DNA from: DASXRA01 sp036558905
GTDB lineage: Bacteria > Actinomycetota > Actinomycetes > Mycobacteriales > Jatrophihabitantaceae
NCBI GenBank assembly: GCA_036558905.1
Contig: DATBER010000083.1
Span: 1 to 64,000 of the forward strand
Direction of reading: 5' to 3'
DNA length: 64,000 bases
The notes beneath the pieces are model-generated. The model was given only the letters and a program-made list of their open reading frames with translations. It ran no database searches and was not told where the DNA came from. Positions 1 to 8,970 of the stretch are shown here, piece after piece (positions within the stretch are counted from its first letter, which is position 1; each line of letters begins with the position of its first letter). The position numbers and the translations under genes were made by a program.

Positions 1-1
1 C

Positions 2-418
2 CGCTTCGTCACCGACCGGGTGCGCCGCCGGCTGGTCGAGCCGTTGCGGTTCCTGCTGGCCGCGCCCTACGTCGCGTTCGTCTTCCATCCGCCGCTGGCG
101 ATCGAGGTCGCGCTGGCGTTCGCCGCCTCGGCCGGCTACGCGGCCAGCCTGCCGCTGCAGGAACGCCTGGTCAGCAACACCGAGCCGGGCATCCGCGGTC
201 AGGTGCTGGGCCTGAACGGCACCGGGATGCTGGCCATGCAGGGGATCGGCGCCGTGCTGGCCGGCGCACTGGCCCAGCAGCTCGGCGGCGATCACGCCGG
301 CGTGGCCACCGCGATCGGTCTGACGGGCTGCGCGTCGCTCGCGGTCACGGTGTCGCTCGTGCCCGGTCTGCGCCGCAGCCGCCTCCCGCAGGCCGAAGCC
401 GCCTACGAACCGGCGTGA
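2..418 (+). CDS. MFS transporter, C-terminal part (5' end outside window)
   Basis: This is the C-terminal ~138 residues of a membrane protein whose start lies before the window. Alternating hydrophobic stretches (about residues 15-50, 75-100 and 105-125 of the visible part), separated by short charged loops, fit the last helices of a major facilitator superfamily transporter. The loop containing RLVSNTEPGIRGQVLG resembles the conserved MFS loop in which a helix is followed by R-G-x-x-x-G. The protein ends in a polar tail. Substrate cannot be told. It is convergent with the SnoaL-like gene and is not obviously part of the glycan regulon. Confidence 0.7.
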   Translation, partial: RFVTDRVRRRLVEPLRFLLAAPYVAFVFHPPLAIEVALAFAASAGYAASLPLQERLVSNTEPGIRGQVLGLNGTGMLAMQGIGAVLAGALAQQLGGDHAGVATAIGLTGCASLAVTVSLVPGLRRSRLPQAEAAYEPA

Positions 419-421
419 GGC

Positions 422-440
422 GCGTCGGCCCACTCGACGC
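422..440. terminator. possible bidirectional hairpin between convergent genes
   Basis: A perfect 6-bp inverted repeat, GCGTCG (422-427) and CGACGC (435-440), is separated by 7 bases and sits in the 42-base gap between two convergent genes. There is no T-run, so it is at best a weak GC-rich terminator of the kind common in actinobacteria. Confidence 0.3.
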
Positions 441-460
441 CCGCACCGCCCGGCGGCCCA

Positions 461-1291
461 TCAGCTGATCTCGGCCGGGGCCTCCACGTCGTCGTAGACG
501 CGGACCGCGGCCAGCCGCCCGTCGGGGTCGCGCTCGTAAACCGCCAGCCCGGCCTGGGGCGGCAGCTCGTGGCGACCCCATCGGACGCAGTTGTATTCGA
601 CGACGCAGTCCGTCCCGTCGTCGGTGACCGCACACGGGTGCAGCGCGATACCTCCGCCCGCGCTGAAGCAGCTGGTGAAGTACGCCCGCAGCTCGTCCGG
701 GCCGCGGTGGACGAACGGCGCGCCGATCGCCTCGCGGAGGTAGCCGTCCGGGGCGAAGGTACGCACGATCGCGTCGGCGTCGCCGGCCAGCAGCGCAGCC
801 TGGAAGCGCTCGACGACGTCGGCGGGACGCGTCGGCCCCGGCGTGAGCACCGGGGCCCGCAGGTGGCGCCGCCCGTCGACCGGCCACTGGCTGCAGTACG
901 TGCGGAACACCATCGACAACTCGTCGGACGACTCGGCGACCACCGCCACCGGCCACGACACCTGCCGGTCGCCGTCGGTCAGGTGGGCCAGCAGCTCGAC
1001 GACGGCCCGCCCGCCGGTGCTGGTGGCGGCGACGGTGTCGATGCGGGCGTGGTGGTCGGCCAGCCACGACCGGTTCTGCCGGACGAACTGCTCGAGCGCC
1101 TTGTGGCCGCGCACCTCGCCGGCCCGCGGGTCGAACACAACCACCTCGCCGGGCCACACGGTTTCCAGGGCGCGGGCATTGCCGTCGTTGAGCGCCGCGA
1201 TGTACTGCGCGACCGGGTCGGCCTGGCCGGCCGCCCGGCTCTGCTGGCGAACCAGCTCAGCGGCGTTGATGAAGTCCGGAAACCACGGCAT
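461..1291 (-). CDS. SnoaL-like / NTF2-fold protein with two tandem domains
   Basis: A 276-residue soluble protein. Two successive alpha+beta cone-like (NTF2/SnoaL) units are visible: one near residues 18-125 (pattern YIAALNDGNARALETVW, then FDPRAGEVRG) and a second near 150-265 (VERFQAALLAGDADAIVRTF, then a G-x-x-Y-F core). This fold is used by polyketide cyclases, ketosteroid isomerases and many small-molecule hydrolases, so the activity cannot be assigned. The ATG at 1291 was chosen over a longer open frame because a strong AAGGAGA sits 4 bases upstream. It is transcribed away from the glycosidase operon and may simply be a neighbour. Confidence 0.75.
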   Translation of the reverse strand: MPWFPDFINAAELVRQQSRAAGQADPVAQYIAALNDGNARALETVWPGEVVVFDPRAGEVRGHKALEQFVRQNRSWLADHHARIDTVAATSTGGRAVVELLAHLTDGDRQVSWPVAVVAESSDELSMVFRTYCSQWPVDGRRHLRAPVLTPGPTRPADVVERFQAALLAGDADAIVRTFAPDGYLREAIGAPFVHRGPDELRAYFTSCFSAGGGIALHPCAVTDDGTDCVVEYNCVRWGRHELPPQAGLAVYERDPDGRLAAVRVYDDVEAPAEIS

Positions 1292-1535
1292 CCGATCTCC
1301 TTGTCCGTTGCTGGCCGGTCGGGCGTCCAGCAACATCCTCATGCGCGGGGGCGGCCGGAGGAAGGCCCTGGCCCAGGGAGTTCCGCTGGTGTGACGAGCC
1401 GGGCCGCAACGGTTCCCTCCGGTGCGGCGACCCGTTCGAAATGCCCTAGTGCCCCGCGCGACACTAGAACGCCGCCAGATAGGTGTCGCGGACCGTGGTC
1501 TCATCCCGGGCTGGCCACGGATACCTGACCTATGA

Positions 1536-1544
1536 GGTCTGACC
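1536..1544. promoter_or_regulatory. second GGT-N3-ACC site upstream of the GH2 operon
   Basis: GGTCTGACC within GAGGTCTGACCAGA has the same core as the operators at the other promoters of the locus. It lies about 100 bases upstream of the -35 box at 1638, where a second GntR dimer could bind and loop to the downstream site. The core is short, so chance occurrence is possible. Confidence 0.4.
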
Positions 1545-1637
1545 AGATGTGAATCTTCTCAAATTAGGACCGGCTGCCCGCCAGGTCAATGCATATGGGC
1601 GACTTGGGCGACTACCTGGCACAAGGTCCGTGATTCC

Positions 1638-1667
1638 TTGACAGTGCTCTCGTTGCTCCTCAAAGGT
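1638..1667 (+). promoter_or_regulatory. promoter of secreted glycosidase operon
   Basis: TTGACA (1638-1643) is followed after 17-18 bases by a poor -10 (CAAAGG/AAAGGT, 1661-1667). The -35 box is perfect and the arrangement matches the other operator-bearing promoters in this locus, which supports the call despite the weak -10. Confidence 0.55.
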
Positions 1668-1672
1668 GGACG

Positions 1673-1686
1673 GACGTCTTACCACT
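1673..1686 (+). promoter_or_regulatory. putative GntR operator (regulon site A)
   Basis: GACGTCTTACCACT matches the locus consensus GAGGTCTTACCACC at 12 of 14 positions. It starts 6 bases after the -10, at or near the transcription start, so a bound repressor would block transcription. FadR-subfamily GntR proteins typically bind GGT-N3-ACC palindromes. Confidence 0.6.
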
Positions 1687-1720
1687 TGGTGACAGCCGTG
1701 ACTGCGCGAGGAGTTGTCCG

Positions 1721-4700
1721 ATGGGCGATGACCGGTACGGGGACGTCGAGAGCTCACCACGCCGACTGGTCGCCCGCCGCCGCTTCCTGCAGGCCACCGG
1801 TGCCGGCGCCCTCAGCGCGGCCGCGTGGACGTTGCTGGGCTCCCGGGCCGCAGCGGTGCCGGCGAGCGTGCCGCAAGGCGCGGCCGCCCAGACGTGGGCG
1901 CTCAACGCCGGGTGGCGGTTCGGCCCCTGGACGGCCGACAGCGAGCGGCCCGGCTTCGACGACCGGGACTTCGAGACCGTGGCCGTGCCGCACTGTGTGA
2001 CACCGCTGGGCTGGCGCGAGTGGGACGCCAGCTCGTGGGAGCGGGTGTGGACCTACCGCCGCCACTTCGACGCCCCGCCCGCGTCGAGCACGATGCGGAC
2101 CTTCCTCGACTTCACCGGGGCCCTGACGTCCGTCACGCCGACGTTCAACGGGCAGGCGCTGCCGTTGCACCAGGGCGGCTACCTGCCGTTCAGCTACGAG
2201 CTGACCGACCAGCTCACCCGGCGCGACAACGTGCTCGCACTGAAGCTGGACGCGACCTGGCAGAACGTGCCGCCGGACGGGTCCGACCTCGGCGCACCGG
2301 CCGTCGACTACTTCGAGCCGGGCGGCCTGTACCGCGACGTATCCCTGCGCATGGTGCCGCAGACGTTCATCGCCGACGTGTTCGCCAAGCCGGTGAACGT
2401 CCTGGACGCGGCGTCGCGGCAGGTGCAGGTGCAGGTCACGGCCGACGCCGCGTTCGCTGTCGACGGGCCGGTCGAGGTCAGCGCGATGCTGCTCGACGGT
2501 GGCCGCCCGATCGCCCGGGCCACCGTGCCGGTGACCATCGGGCAGGCCGGCCCGGTCGTCGCGCAGGTGACCCTGGACGGCTTGGGAGGCGTCTCGCTGT
2601 GGGACGTCGACCACCCGAATCTCTACACGGTGCTCGCCACGCTCAGCGTCAACGGGCAGCCGGTGCACGACTTCAGCCGTCGCATCGGCTTCCGCGAGGC
2701 TCGCTTCGAGAACGACGGGTTCTTCCTCAACGGCAGTCGGTTCAAGCTGTTCGGCCTCAACCGCCACCAGGTCTTCCCGTTCGCCGGTATGTCGATGCCC
2801 CCACGAGTGCAGCGGCACGACGCGGTGCTGCTCAAGCGCGAGTTCAACTGCAACATGGTGCGCTGCTCGCACTATCCGCAGTCCGAGCACTTCCTCGACG
2901 CCTGCGACGAGCTGGGCATCATGATCTGGGAGGAGACGCCGGGCTGGGGCTACCTCGGCGACACGGCGTTCCAGGATCTCGTCGTGCAGAACGTCCACGA
3001 CATGGTGGTGCGTGATCGCAATCGCCCCTCGGTGATCGTCTGGGGCGTACAGGTGAACGAGTCGCCGCGCGACCCGGACCTGTACACGCGTACCAAGGAG
3101 CTGGCGTACTCCCTCGACGGCACGCGGCAGACCTCGGGCTCGAACACCGCGCACAACCTGACCAACTGGGTCCAGGAGGTGTTCGCCTACGACGACTACG
3201 GTCACTCCGAGGGAAGCGCGACGCTGTCCGCACCCACCGCCGGCGTGCCGTACCTGGTCAGCGAGGCGGTCGGCGCGCTCGACGGTCCGCCCGGGTATCG
3301 GCGTACGGACGTCCAGGACGTGCAGCAGGTACAGGCCCGGCTGCACGCGCAGGTGCACAACATCGCGGGCGGCAACGACGCGTACTGCGGCCTGCTCGGC
3401 TGGTGCGCGTTCGACTACGACTCGCTGGCCGGCTACACGTTCCAGAGCATCAAGTGGCCGGGGATCGCGGACACGTTCCGGGTGCCCAAGCCGGGCGCCG
3501 CGTTCTACCAGGCCCAGGTGAGCCCACAGGAGCGGGCTGTGATCGCGCCGGCGTTCTACTGGGACTTCGGGCCGACGTCGCCGGTCACCGACCTGGGCGC
3601 CGCGGCGGTGATCTGGTCGAACTGCGATCGGATCGAGGCGTATCTGGACGGCGCGCACTACGCCAGCCTGGCCCCCGACACGACGACCTACCCGCACATC
3701 GGGCATCCGCCGTTCTACCTCGACACGACCGGCGTGGACGCCCCGGCCCAGCCGGACCTGCGCCTGGACGGCTACGTCGGTGACAAGCTGGTGCTCTCGC
3801 GCAGCTTCGCCGGGGACCCGGCCGGCGACCGCCTGGAGATAAGGGCCGACGACGCCGAGCTGGTGGCCGACGGGTCGGACGCGACGCGGGTCGCCTTCCG
3901 GGCGGTCGACCGCTACGGGGCTCCGCGTCCGTACGTTGCCGGTTCGGTCGCCGTCGAGGTCGACGGTCCGGGTGCGTACGTCGGCGACGTGGTGAGCCTG
4001 GCCGTCGAGGCCACCCCGCAACTCGTCGATCCCGGCGAGTCGGCCACGGTCACCGCGACGCTGACCAACGCGGCCTTCCCGCTCGGCGACAACGGCGGTG
4101 TGGGTGCCGTCTACGTGCGCACCCGGGCCGGCGCTCCGGGATCGATCACGGTGCGGGCGAGCCATCCGACGCTCGGCTCGGGCACGGTGCGCATCCGCGC
4201 GACGCCGCCGCCCGCGTCCGGACAACTGCGTACGGACGGGCCGGACCGACCGCCGTCGCAGGTGCTCACCGGCACCACCGTGTCGTTGCAGGTGCCGGAC
4301 GGTTGGACCGTCACGCAGCTGGGCGGCGCGCCGGGCACCGAGCTGGCGCCCGGGCGGTCGGCCACCGCGCGGTGGCGGGTGACGGCGCCGGCCTCCGTTG
4401 TGCCCGCCGCGCCCACCGCGGTGACGGCCGTCGCCGGCTACGCCATCGGTGGGCAGCCGGCCGGGACACAGGCGACTGCGCCGGTCTTCCTCGCCACTCC
4501 GATCGAGGACGCATTCGACAACCGCGGCATCAGCGACGACGCCGACCCGGGCGGCGCCGACCTGGACGGCACCGGCAAGAGCTACTCGCGGCAGGCGCTG
4601 GCCGCGGCCGGCATGACGCCGGGCGCGACCGTGCAGCACGCCGGCATCTCGTTCCGGTGGCCGGACACGACGCCCGGTCAGCCGGACAACGTCCTGGGCG

Positions 4701-5059
4701 TCGGCCGCACCCTGCTCGTCTCCGGCCGCGGCGCCACGCTCGGGTTCCTCGGTGCCAGCACCTTCGCCACCGGGGTCGGCCGCGGCAAGGTCTTCTACGC
4801 CGACGGGACCGACAGCGACTTCTCGTTCCTCATCGACCAGAACACCGTGCTGCCCGGGCCCTACGACGAGACGGTCGCGACCACCTCTTACTACAACACG
4901 GCCACCGGCAAGACCGCCAAGCCCATGTACGTCTTCTACAGCGGCGTGCCGATCGACGGCGCCAAGGACGTCAAGGCGATCACCTTGCTGGACGGGGGAT
5001 TCGTCGCACCCAACGGTCGGATCCGCGGCGTGCACGTGTTCGCCGTCGGCGTGGGCTGA
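1721..5059 (+). CDS. secreted glycoside hydrolase family 2 (beta-galactosidase-like)
   Basis: A 1112-residue exported enzyme. The N-terminus carries a twin-arginine signal (ARRRFLQATGAG, about residues 21-32) and alanine-rich cleavage region. GH2 modules follow: a sugar-binding jelly roll (about 50-215), an immunoglobulin-like domain (about 220-320), and a TIM barrel (about 325-620). The acid/base Glu447 sits in the VNES motif and the likely nucleophile is Glu515 in LVSEA. The tail has Ig/NEW3-like beta domains and a ~180-residue C-terminal module (from about 931, FDNRGISDD) shared with two other enzymes here. GH2 includes beta-galactosidases, glucuronidases and mannosidases, so specificity is open. 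ATG is preceded by GAGGAG. It is the first gene of the secreted operon and paralogous to the gene at 25141. Confidence 0.88.
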   Translation: MGDDRYGDVESSPRRLVARRRFLQATGAGALSAAAWTLLGSRAAAVPASVPQGAAAQTWALNAGWRFGPWTADSERPGFDDRDFETVAVPHCVTPLGWREWDASSWERVWTYRRHFDAPPASSTMRTFLDFTGALTSVTPTFNGQALPLHQGGYLPFSYELTDQLTRRDNVLALKLDATWQNVPPDGSDLGAPAVDYFEPGGLYRDVSLRMVPQTFIADVFAKPVNVLDAASRQVQVQVTADAAFAVDGPVEVSAMLLDGGRPIARATVPVTIGQAGPVVAQVTLDGLGGVSLWDVDHPNLYTVLATLSVNGQPVHDFSRRIGFREARFENDGFFLNGSRFKLFGLNRHQVFPFAGMSMPPRVQRHDAVLLKREFNCNMVRCSHYPQSEHFLDACDELGIMIWEETPGWGYLGDTAFQDLVVQNVHDMVVRDRNRPSVIVWGVQVNESPRDPDLYTRTKELAYSLDGTRQTSGSNTAHNLTNWVQEVFAYDDYGHSEGSATLSAPTAGVPYLVSEAVGALDGPPGYRRTDVQDVQQVQARLHAQVHNIAGGNDAYCGLLGWCAFDYDSLAGYTFQSIKWPGIADTFRVPKPGAAFYQAQVSPQERAVIAPAFYWDFGPTSPVTDLGAAAVIWSNCDRIEAYLDGAHYASLAPDTTTYPHIGHPPFYLDTTGVDAPAQPDLRLDGYVGDKLVLSRSFAGDPAGDRLEIRADDAELVADGSDATRVAFRAVDRYGAPRPYVAGSVAVEVDGPGAYVGDVVSLAVEATPQLVDPGESATVTATLTNAAFPLGDNGGVGAVYVRTRAGAPGSITVRASHPTLGSGTVRIRATPPPASGQLRTDGPDRPPSQVLTGTTVSLQVPDGWTVTQLGGAPGTELAPGRSATARWRVTAPASVVPAAPTAVTAVAGYAIGGQPAGTQATAPVFLATPIEDAFDNRGISDDADPGGADLDGTGKSYSRQALAAAGMTPGATVQHAGISFRWPDTTPGQPDNVLGVGRTLLVSGRGATLGFLGASTFATGVGRGKVFYADGTDSDFSFLIDQNTVLPGPYDETVATTSYYNTATGKTAKPMYVFYSGVPIDGAKDVKAITLLDGGFVAPNGRIRGVHVFAVGVG

Positions 5060-5077
5060 GAACTGGAAGGAAATGCG

Positions 5078-6322
5078 ATGCGCAGGCTGATCACTATCGC
5101 AATGGCCCTGCTCGTCGCGTGCGGCGGCCTGGCGACAGCGACTCGCACGCCCGCAGGCGCGCTGGACAACGGTCTGGCGCCGACCCCGCCGATGGGCTGG
5201 AACGGCTACAACCACTTCAGCCGCGACGTGACGGCCTCGATCGTCGAGGCGCAGGCCCGCGCGCTCGTCGCCTCGGGCATGAAGTCAGCGGGATACGAGT
5301 ACGTGAACCTCGACGGAGGTTGGGACCTGCTGGAGCGTGACGCCGCGGGCAACCTGCAGCCCGACCCGGCCAAGTTCCCGGACGGCATCGCGCCGGTCGC
5401 GGCCTACGTCCACTCGCTCGGGCTGAAGTTCGGCATCTACACCAGTGCCGGCACGGCCAACTGCGCCAACACCAGCGCGGGCAGCTACGGCCACTACGAC
5501 CAGGACGCCCGGACGTTCGCGGACTGGGGAGTGGACTACGTCAAGCTCGACCGGTGCAACGTGCCGTATGACGACTTCCCCACGCTGACCCAGCCCGAGG
5601 TGACGCAGCTGCTGGCGACGCGGATGCACGACGCGATTCTCGCCGCCGGCCGGCCGATGGTGTTCGACGTCAACGACGCCCGGCAGAGCGAGCACGACTG
5701 GACGTGGGCGCCGGCCATCGCGAACGTGTGGCGCATCGTGGGCGACATCGCCGACCGGTACAGCAGCATGGTCAACCACCTCGTTGCGGACGTGACCCAT
5801 GCGAGCGAGGTAGCGCCGGGCGGTGGCTGGAGCGACCCGGACATGCTCGAGGTCGGCAACGGCGGCATGACCGACACCGAGTACCGGAGCGAGTTCAGCC
5901 TCTGGGCCGAGCTGGCGGCGCCGTTGATCGCCGGCAACGACCTCACCGCGATGTCGGCGACGACGCGCGACATCCTCACCAACCGTGGCGTGATCGCCGT
6001 CGACCAGGATCCGCTCGGCCAGCAGGGATACCCGGTCAGCAACGCCGACGGGCACTGGGTACTGACCCGACCGCTCGCCGACGGTGACCGGGCCGTCGTG
6101 CTGTTCAACCAGACGGACGTCACGGCGACGATCACGACCAGCGCCACCGAGGTCGGCCTGCCCAGCACGCCGGTCTACCTGTTGCGCGACCTGTGGCGGC
6201 CCGGCACCGCCGTGACGAACGGTCCCATCAGCGCGGACGTCCCTCCGCACGCGGTCGTCATGTACCGGGTATCTCCGCGTCCTCCGATGACGCCGCCGGG
6301 CAGCGATCAGGCGTCCGCATGA
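5078..6322 (+). CDS. secreted alpha-galactosidase, GH27
   Basis: A 414-residue enzyme that removes terminal alpha-linked galactose. A Sec signal covers about residues 1-28. The start of the barrel shows the GH27 hallmark PTPPMGWNGYN, followed by DGGWD. The nucleophile is Asp158 (VKLDRC) and the acid/base is Asp223 (WRIVGDI), at positions equivalent to the two catalytic Asp of human and plant alpha-galactosidases. A C-terminal beta domain completes the usual two-domain plan at normal family length. GGAAGG lies upstream of the ATG. It follows the GH2 gene by 18 bases and overlaps the next gene by 4. GH27 also includes beta-L-arabinopyranosidases and alpha-N-acetylgalactosaminidases, less likely here. 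Confidence 0.9.
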   Translation: MRRLITIAMALLVACGGLATATRTPAGALDNGLAPTPPMGWNGYNHFSRDVTASIVEAQARALVASGMKSAGYEYVNLDGGWDLLERDAAGNLQPDPAKFPDGIAPVAAYVHSLGLKFGIYTSAGTANCANTSAGSYGHYDQDARTFADWGVDYVKLDRCNVPYDDFPTLTQPEVTQLLATRMHDAILAAGRPMVFDVNDARQSEHDWTWAPAIANVWRIVGDIADRYSSMVNHLVADVTHASEVAPGGGWSDPDMLEVGNGGMTDTEYRSEFSLWAELAAPLIAGNDLTAMSATTRDILTNRGVIAVDQDPLGQQGYPVSNADGHWVLTRPLADGDRAVVLFNQTDVTATITTSATEVGLPSTPVYLLRDLWRPGTAVTNGPISADVPPHAVVMYRVSPRPPMTPPGSDQASA

Positions 6323-8970
6323 GGGCGTCCCGCCTGATCTCGTGGTTGGCCGTGCTCGTCGTCGCCGGGTCGCCGGCGGTCGAGGTGGCCGCTCCGTCAG
6401 CGGCGTCGACCCCGGTGCCGCTCGTCACCGACCCGGCGTCGCTGGTCAACCCGCTGATCGGCACGGGCGTCGCCACGGCCGGGAACGGGTCGGGGGGCAT
6501 TGCCGGTGGCGGTGACACGTTTCCCGGGCCGGACATGCCGTTCGGCATGATCCAGTGGAGCCCCGATACCGCTCCGCAGCGGCAGAACGGCGGCGGCTAC
6601 TGGTTCAACTCGAGCCAGCTGACCGGGTTCAGCCTCGACCATCTCAGCGGTGCCGGCTGTCCGGTCTACGGGGACGTGCCGATCCTGCCGCTGGTCGGCG
6701 ACGTGCCGGCCGACCCGAGGGCGGCGACGGCCGACTTCTCGCACGAGAGCGAGTCCACCCAGGTCGGCTACTACGGCGTCACGACCACCGCGCCCGACGG
6801 GTCGAACCCGGTGACCACCGAGATCAGTACGACGACCCGCGCCGGCGTGTCGCGGTTCGGCTTTCCCGCGTCCACGCAGTCGCACCTGCTGCTGAAGGTC
6901 GCCGACAGCGCCGAGAAGATCGTGAACGGCCAGCCCAAGTACCAGAAGGTCGACGCCACCAGCGCGCGGGTCGTCGGCGGCGACGAGGTGATCGGCTCGG
7001 TCACGGCCGGCCATTTCTGCAACCTCGGATCGTCGCACCAGCGCGACTACACGCTGCACTTCGACATCAGGTTCAGCCGCCCGTTCACGGCCAGCAGTGT
7101 CTGGCCGGGCGGGCCGGGCAGCGATCCGGGTGGCGTCGCGCTCACCTTCGACACGAGCAGTGATCCGAACCTGACCGCGAAGGTGGGCATCTCCTACACC
7201 AGCGACGCGAACGCGGCCGCCAATCTCGATGCGGAGATTTCCGGCTGGGACTTCGACACCGTCCGCGCCGCGAACGTACAGGCCTGGAACGACATCCTCG
7301 GCCGGATCGAGATCGGGGGTGGCAGCCCCGACCAGCAGACCGTGTTCTACACCGCGCTGTACCACTCGCTGCTCGACCCGCACGTGTTCAGCGACGTCAA
7401 CGGTCAGTACCTGGGCATGGACGGGCAGGTCCACACGGTGGCGCCGGGGCACGCGCAGTACGCCGACTACTCCGGCTGGGACATCTACCGCGACCAGGTG
7501 CAACTGGCATCGCTGCTCGCGCCGCACGAGATGAGCGACGTCGTGCGCTCCATGCTCGACGACTACGCGCAGGACGGCATGCTCCCCAAATGGTCCAACG
7601 CCAACGGCGAGAGCTACGAGATGGTGGGCGATCCGGCCGATCCGATCATCGCCGGCGCCTACGCGTTCGGGGCGCGCGACTTCGACGCCGACACCGCGCT
7701 GCGGGCGATGATCGCCGAGGCCACGCAGCCGAGCACGATCCGTCCGGGACAGGCCGAGCTCGACCACTATGGCTACCTGCCGAACAACCTGAACTACGGC
7801 TGCTGCAATTTCACCGCGTCGGTCTCGACCCAGCTCGAGTACGACACCGCCGACTACGCGATCGCCGCGTTCGCGAAGGCGCAGCATCACCAGGACGTGT
7901 ATGCGACCTTTGTCAGCCGGGCCCAGAACTGGCAGGACGCGTTCAACCCGGCGACCGGGTACGTGCAGGCGAAGCTGGCCGACGGGCGGTGGGCGCCCGG
8001 GTTCACGCCCGGCACGTCGACCGGCATGATCGAGGGCTCGGCGGCCGAGTACACGCCGATGGTGCCGTTCAACGTCGGCGCCCTCGTCGGTGCGCGCGGC
8101 GGCGCCCAGGCCTGGGAGTCGTACCTCGACGGCCTGACCGCCAACCTGGCCACGCCCGGCCCGGAGAACGCCAAACTGTCCAACGAGCCGAGCCTGGCCA
8201 TCCCGTGGGAGTACGACTACGTCGGCGCCCCGTGGAAGACGCAGCAGGTGGTGCGGCAGGCCCAGGTCGCGCTGTTCGGCAACGCGCCGGCCGGCGAGCC
8301 GGGCAACGACGACCTGGGCGCGATGGGGTCGTGGTACGTGTGGTCGGCGCTCGGGCTGTACCCGCTGATCCCCGGCAGCGACACGTTGGTGCTCGGCAGC
8401 CCGGCCTTCCCGCGCGCCGTGCTGCGTCTGACGAGTGGCCGGGAACTCAGCGTGAACGCCCCGAACGCGGCCGTCGACGCCCCGTACGTGCAGGACCTCC
8501 GGCTCAACGGCCAACCCTGGCCCAAGCTGTACCTCACGGCGGCCCAGTACGCCCAGGGCGCGCGGCTCGACGTCGATCTCGGACCGTCGCCCGGCGCCTG
8601 GGGGACCGGCGCGTCGGCCGTGCCGCCGTCGGACGCGACCGGCGAATCGGCGGCGATCCCGTTCCTGCCGGCCGCCTCGGTCACCGTAGCGTCCGGCCAG
8701 TCGTCCGCGGCCGACGTGTCCGCGCGCAACATCACGGGGCACCCGGTCACCGCCGACCTCGCCGCGACTGCGCCGACCGGCATCACAGTCACGCCGACGG
8801 CCGCCACGGTGGCGATCCCCGGCGGTGGTAGCGCCGGCACCCGGCTGTCCGTCTCGGCCGGCGCGGAGACCGCACCGGGTAGCTACCAGGTACCGATTAC
8901 CCTCCAGGCCCGCCCGCACGGGCCGCCGCGCACGGTCACGCTCACCGTCACGGTGGTGTCGGCGCCATGA
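6319..8970 (+). CDS. secreted glycoside hydrolase family 92 (exo-alpha-mannosidase type)
   Basis: An 883-residue exported enzyme with a Sec signal (about 1-30). GH92 features are visible: VNPLIGTG at the start of the mature protein, the FPGPDMPFGMIQWSPDT loop, and the C-terminal core GNDDLGAMGSWYVWSALGLY followed by YPLIPGSD. These enzymes are calcium-dependent, inverting exo-alpha-mannosidases that attack N-glycans or mannans; a few act on related sugars. An extra ~95-residue NEW3-like beta domain sits at the end (from about 790). The ATG at 6319 overlaps the upstream stop (ATGA), so the longer open frame upstream is not used. Its presence shows that the operon's substrate is not only galactoside. 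Confidence 0.88.
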   Translation: MRASRLISWLAVLVVAGSPAVEVAAPSAASTPVPLVTDPASLVNPLIGTGVATAGNGSGGIAGGGDTFPGPDMPFGMIQWSPDTAPQRQNGGGYWFNSSQLTGFSLDHLSGAGCPVYGDVPILPLVGDVPADPRAATADFSHESESTQVGYYGVTTTAPDGSNPVTTEISTTTRAGVSRFGFPASTQSHLLLKVADSAEKIVNGQPKYQKVDATSARVVGGDEVIGSVTAGHFCNLGSSHQRDYTLHFDIRFSRPFTASSVWPGGPGSDPGGVALTFDTSSDPNLTAKVGISYTSDANAAANLDAEISGWDFDTVRAANVQAWNDILGRIEIGGGSPDQQTVFYTALYHSLLDPHVFSDVNGQYLGMDGQVHTVAPGHAQYADYSGWDIYRDQVQLASLLAPHEMSDVVRSMLDDYAQDGMLPKWSNANGESYEMVGDPADPIIAGAYAFGARDFDADTALRAMIAEATQPSTIRPGQAELDHYGYLPNNLNYGCCNFTASVSTQLEYDTADYAIAAFAKAQHHQDVYATFVSRAQNWQDAFNPATGYVQAKLADGRWAPGFTPGTSTGMIEGSAAEYTPMVPFNVGALVGARGGAQAWESYLDGLTANLATPGPENAKLSNEPSLAIPWEYDYVGAPWKTQQVVRQAQVALFGNAPAGEPGNDDLGAMGSWYVWSALGLYPLIPGSDTLVLGSPAFPRAVLRLTSGRELSVNAPNAAVDAPYVQDLRLNGQPWPKLYLTAAQYAQGARLDVDLGPSPGAWGTGASAVPPSDATGESAAIPFLPAASVTVASGQSSAADVSARNITGHPVTADLAATAPTGITVTPTAATVAIPGGGSAGTRLSVSAGAETAPGSYQVPITLQARPHGPPRTVTLTVTVVSAP

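Larger units (their letters stand above)
1292..1720. other. 429-bp intergenic region with regulatory sites, no gene
   Basis: This region lies between two divergent genes. It holds the promoter and operator of the secreted glycosidase operon (listed separately), a second GGTCTGACC half-palindrome at 1536-1544, and a 6-bp inverted repeat CTAGTG/CACTAG (1446-1451 and 1462-1467, 10-base spacer) of unknown role. Open frames crossing it have no ribosome binding site and no protein-like composition. Confidence 0.6.

Noticed and set aside
1446..1467. Inverted repeat CTAGTG-N10-CACTAG upstream of the GH2 operon, with a similar GACACTAG string at 48099-48106
   Set aside because: Arms are short, the second place is not an inverted repeat, and no promoter element is near. 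Kept only as a note in the intergenic entry.
461..1528. Open frames on the plus strand opposite the SnoaL-like gene
   Set aside because: They are arginine-rich antisense shadows caused by high GC codon use; the minus-strand gene has a clear ribosome binding site.
1754..5215. 1153-codon open frame antisense to the GH2 gene
   Set aside because: Length alone is misleading in 70% GC DNA. Composition is low in hydrophobic runs and no motif is seen, while the plus strand has an unmistakable GH2.
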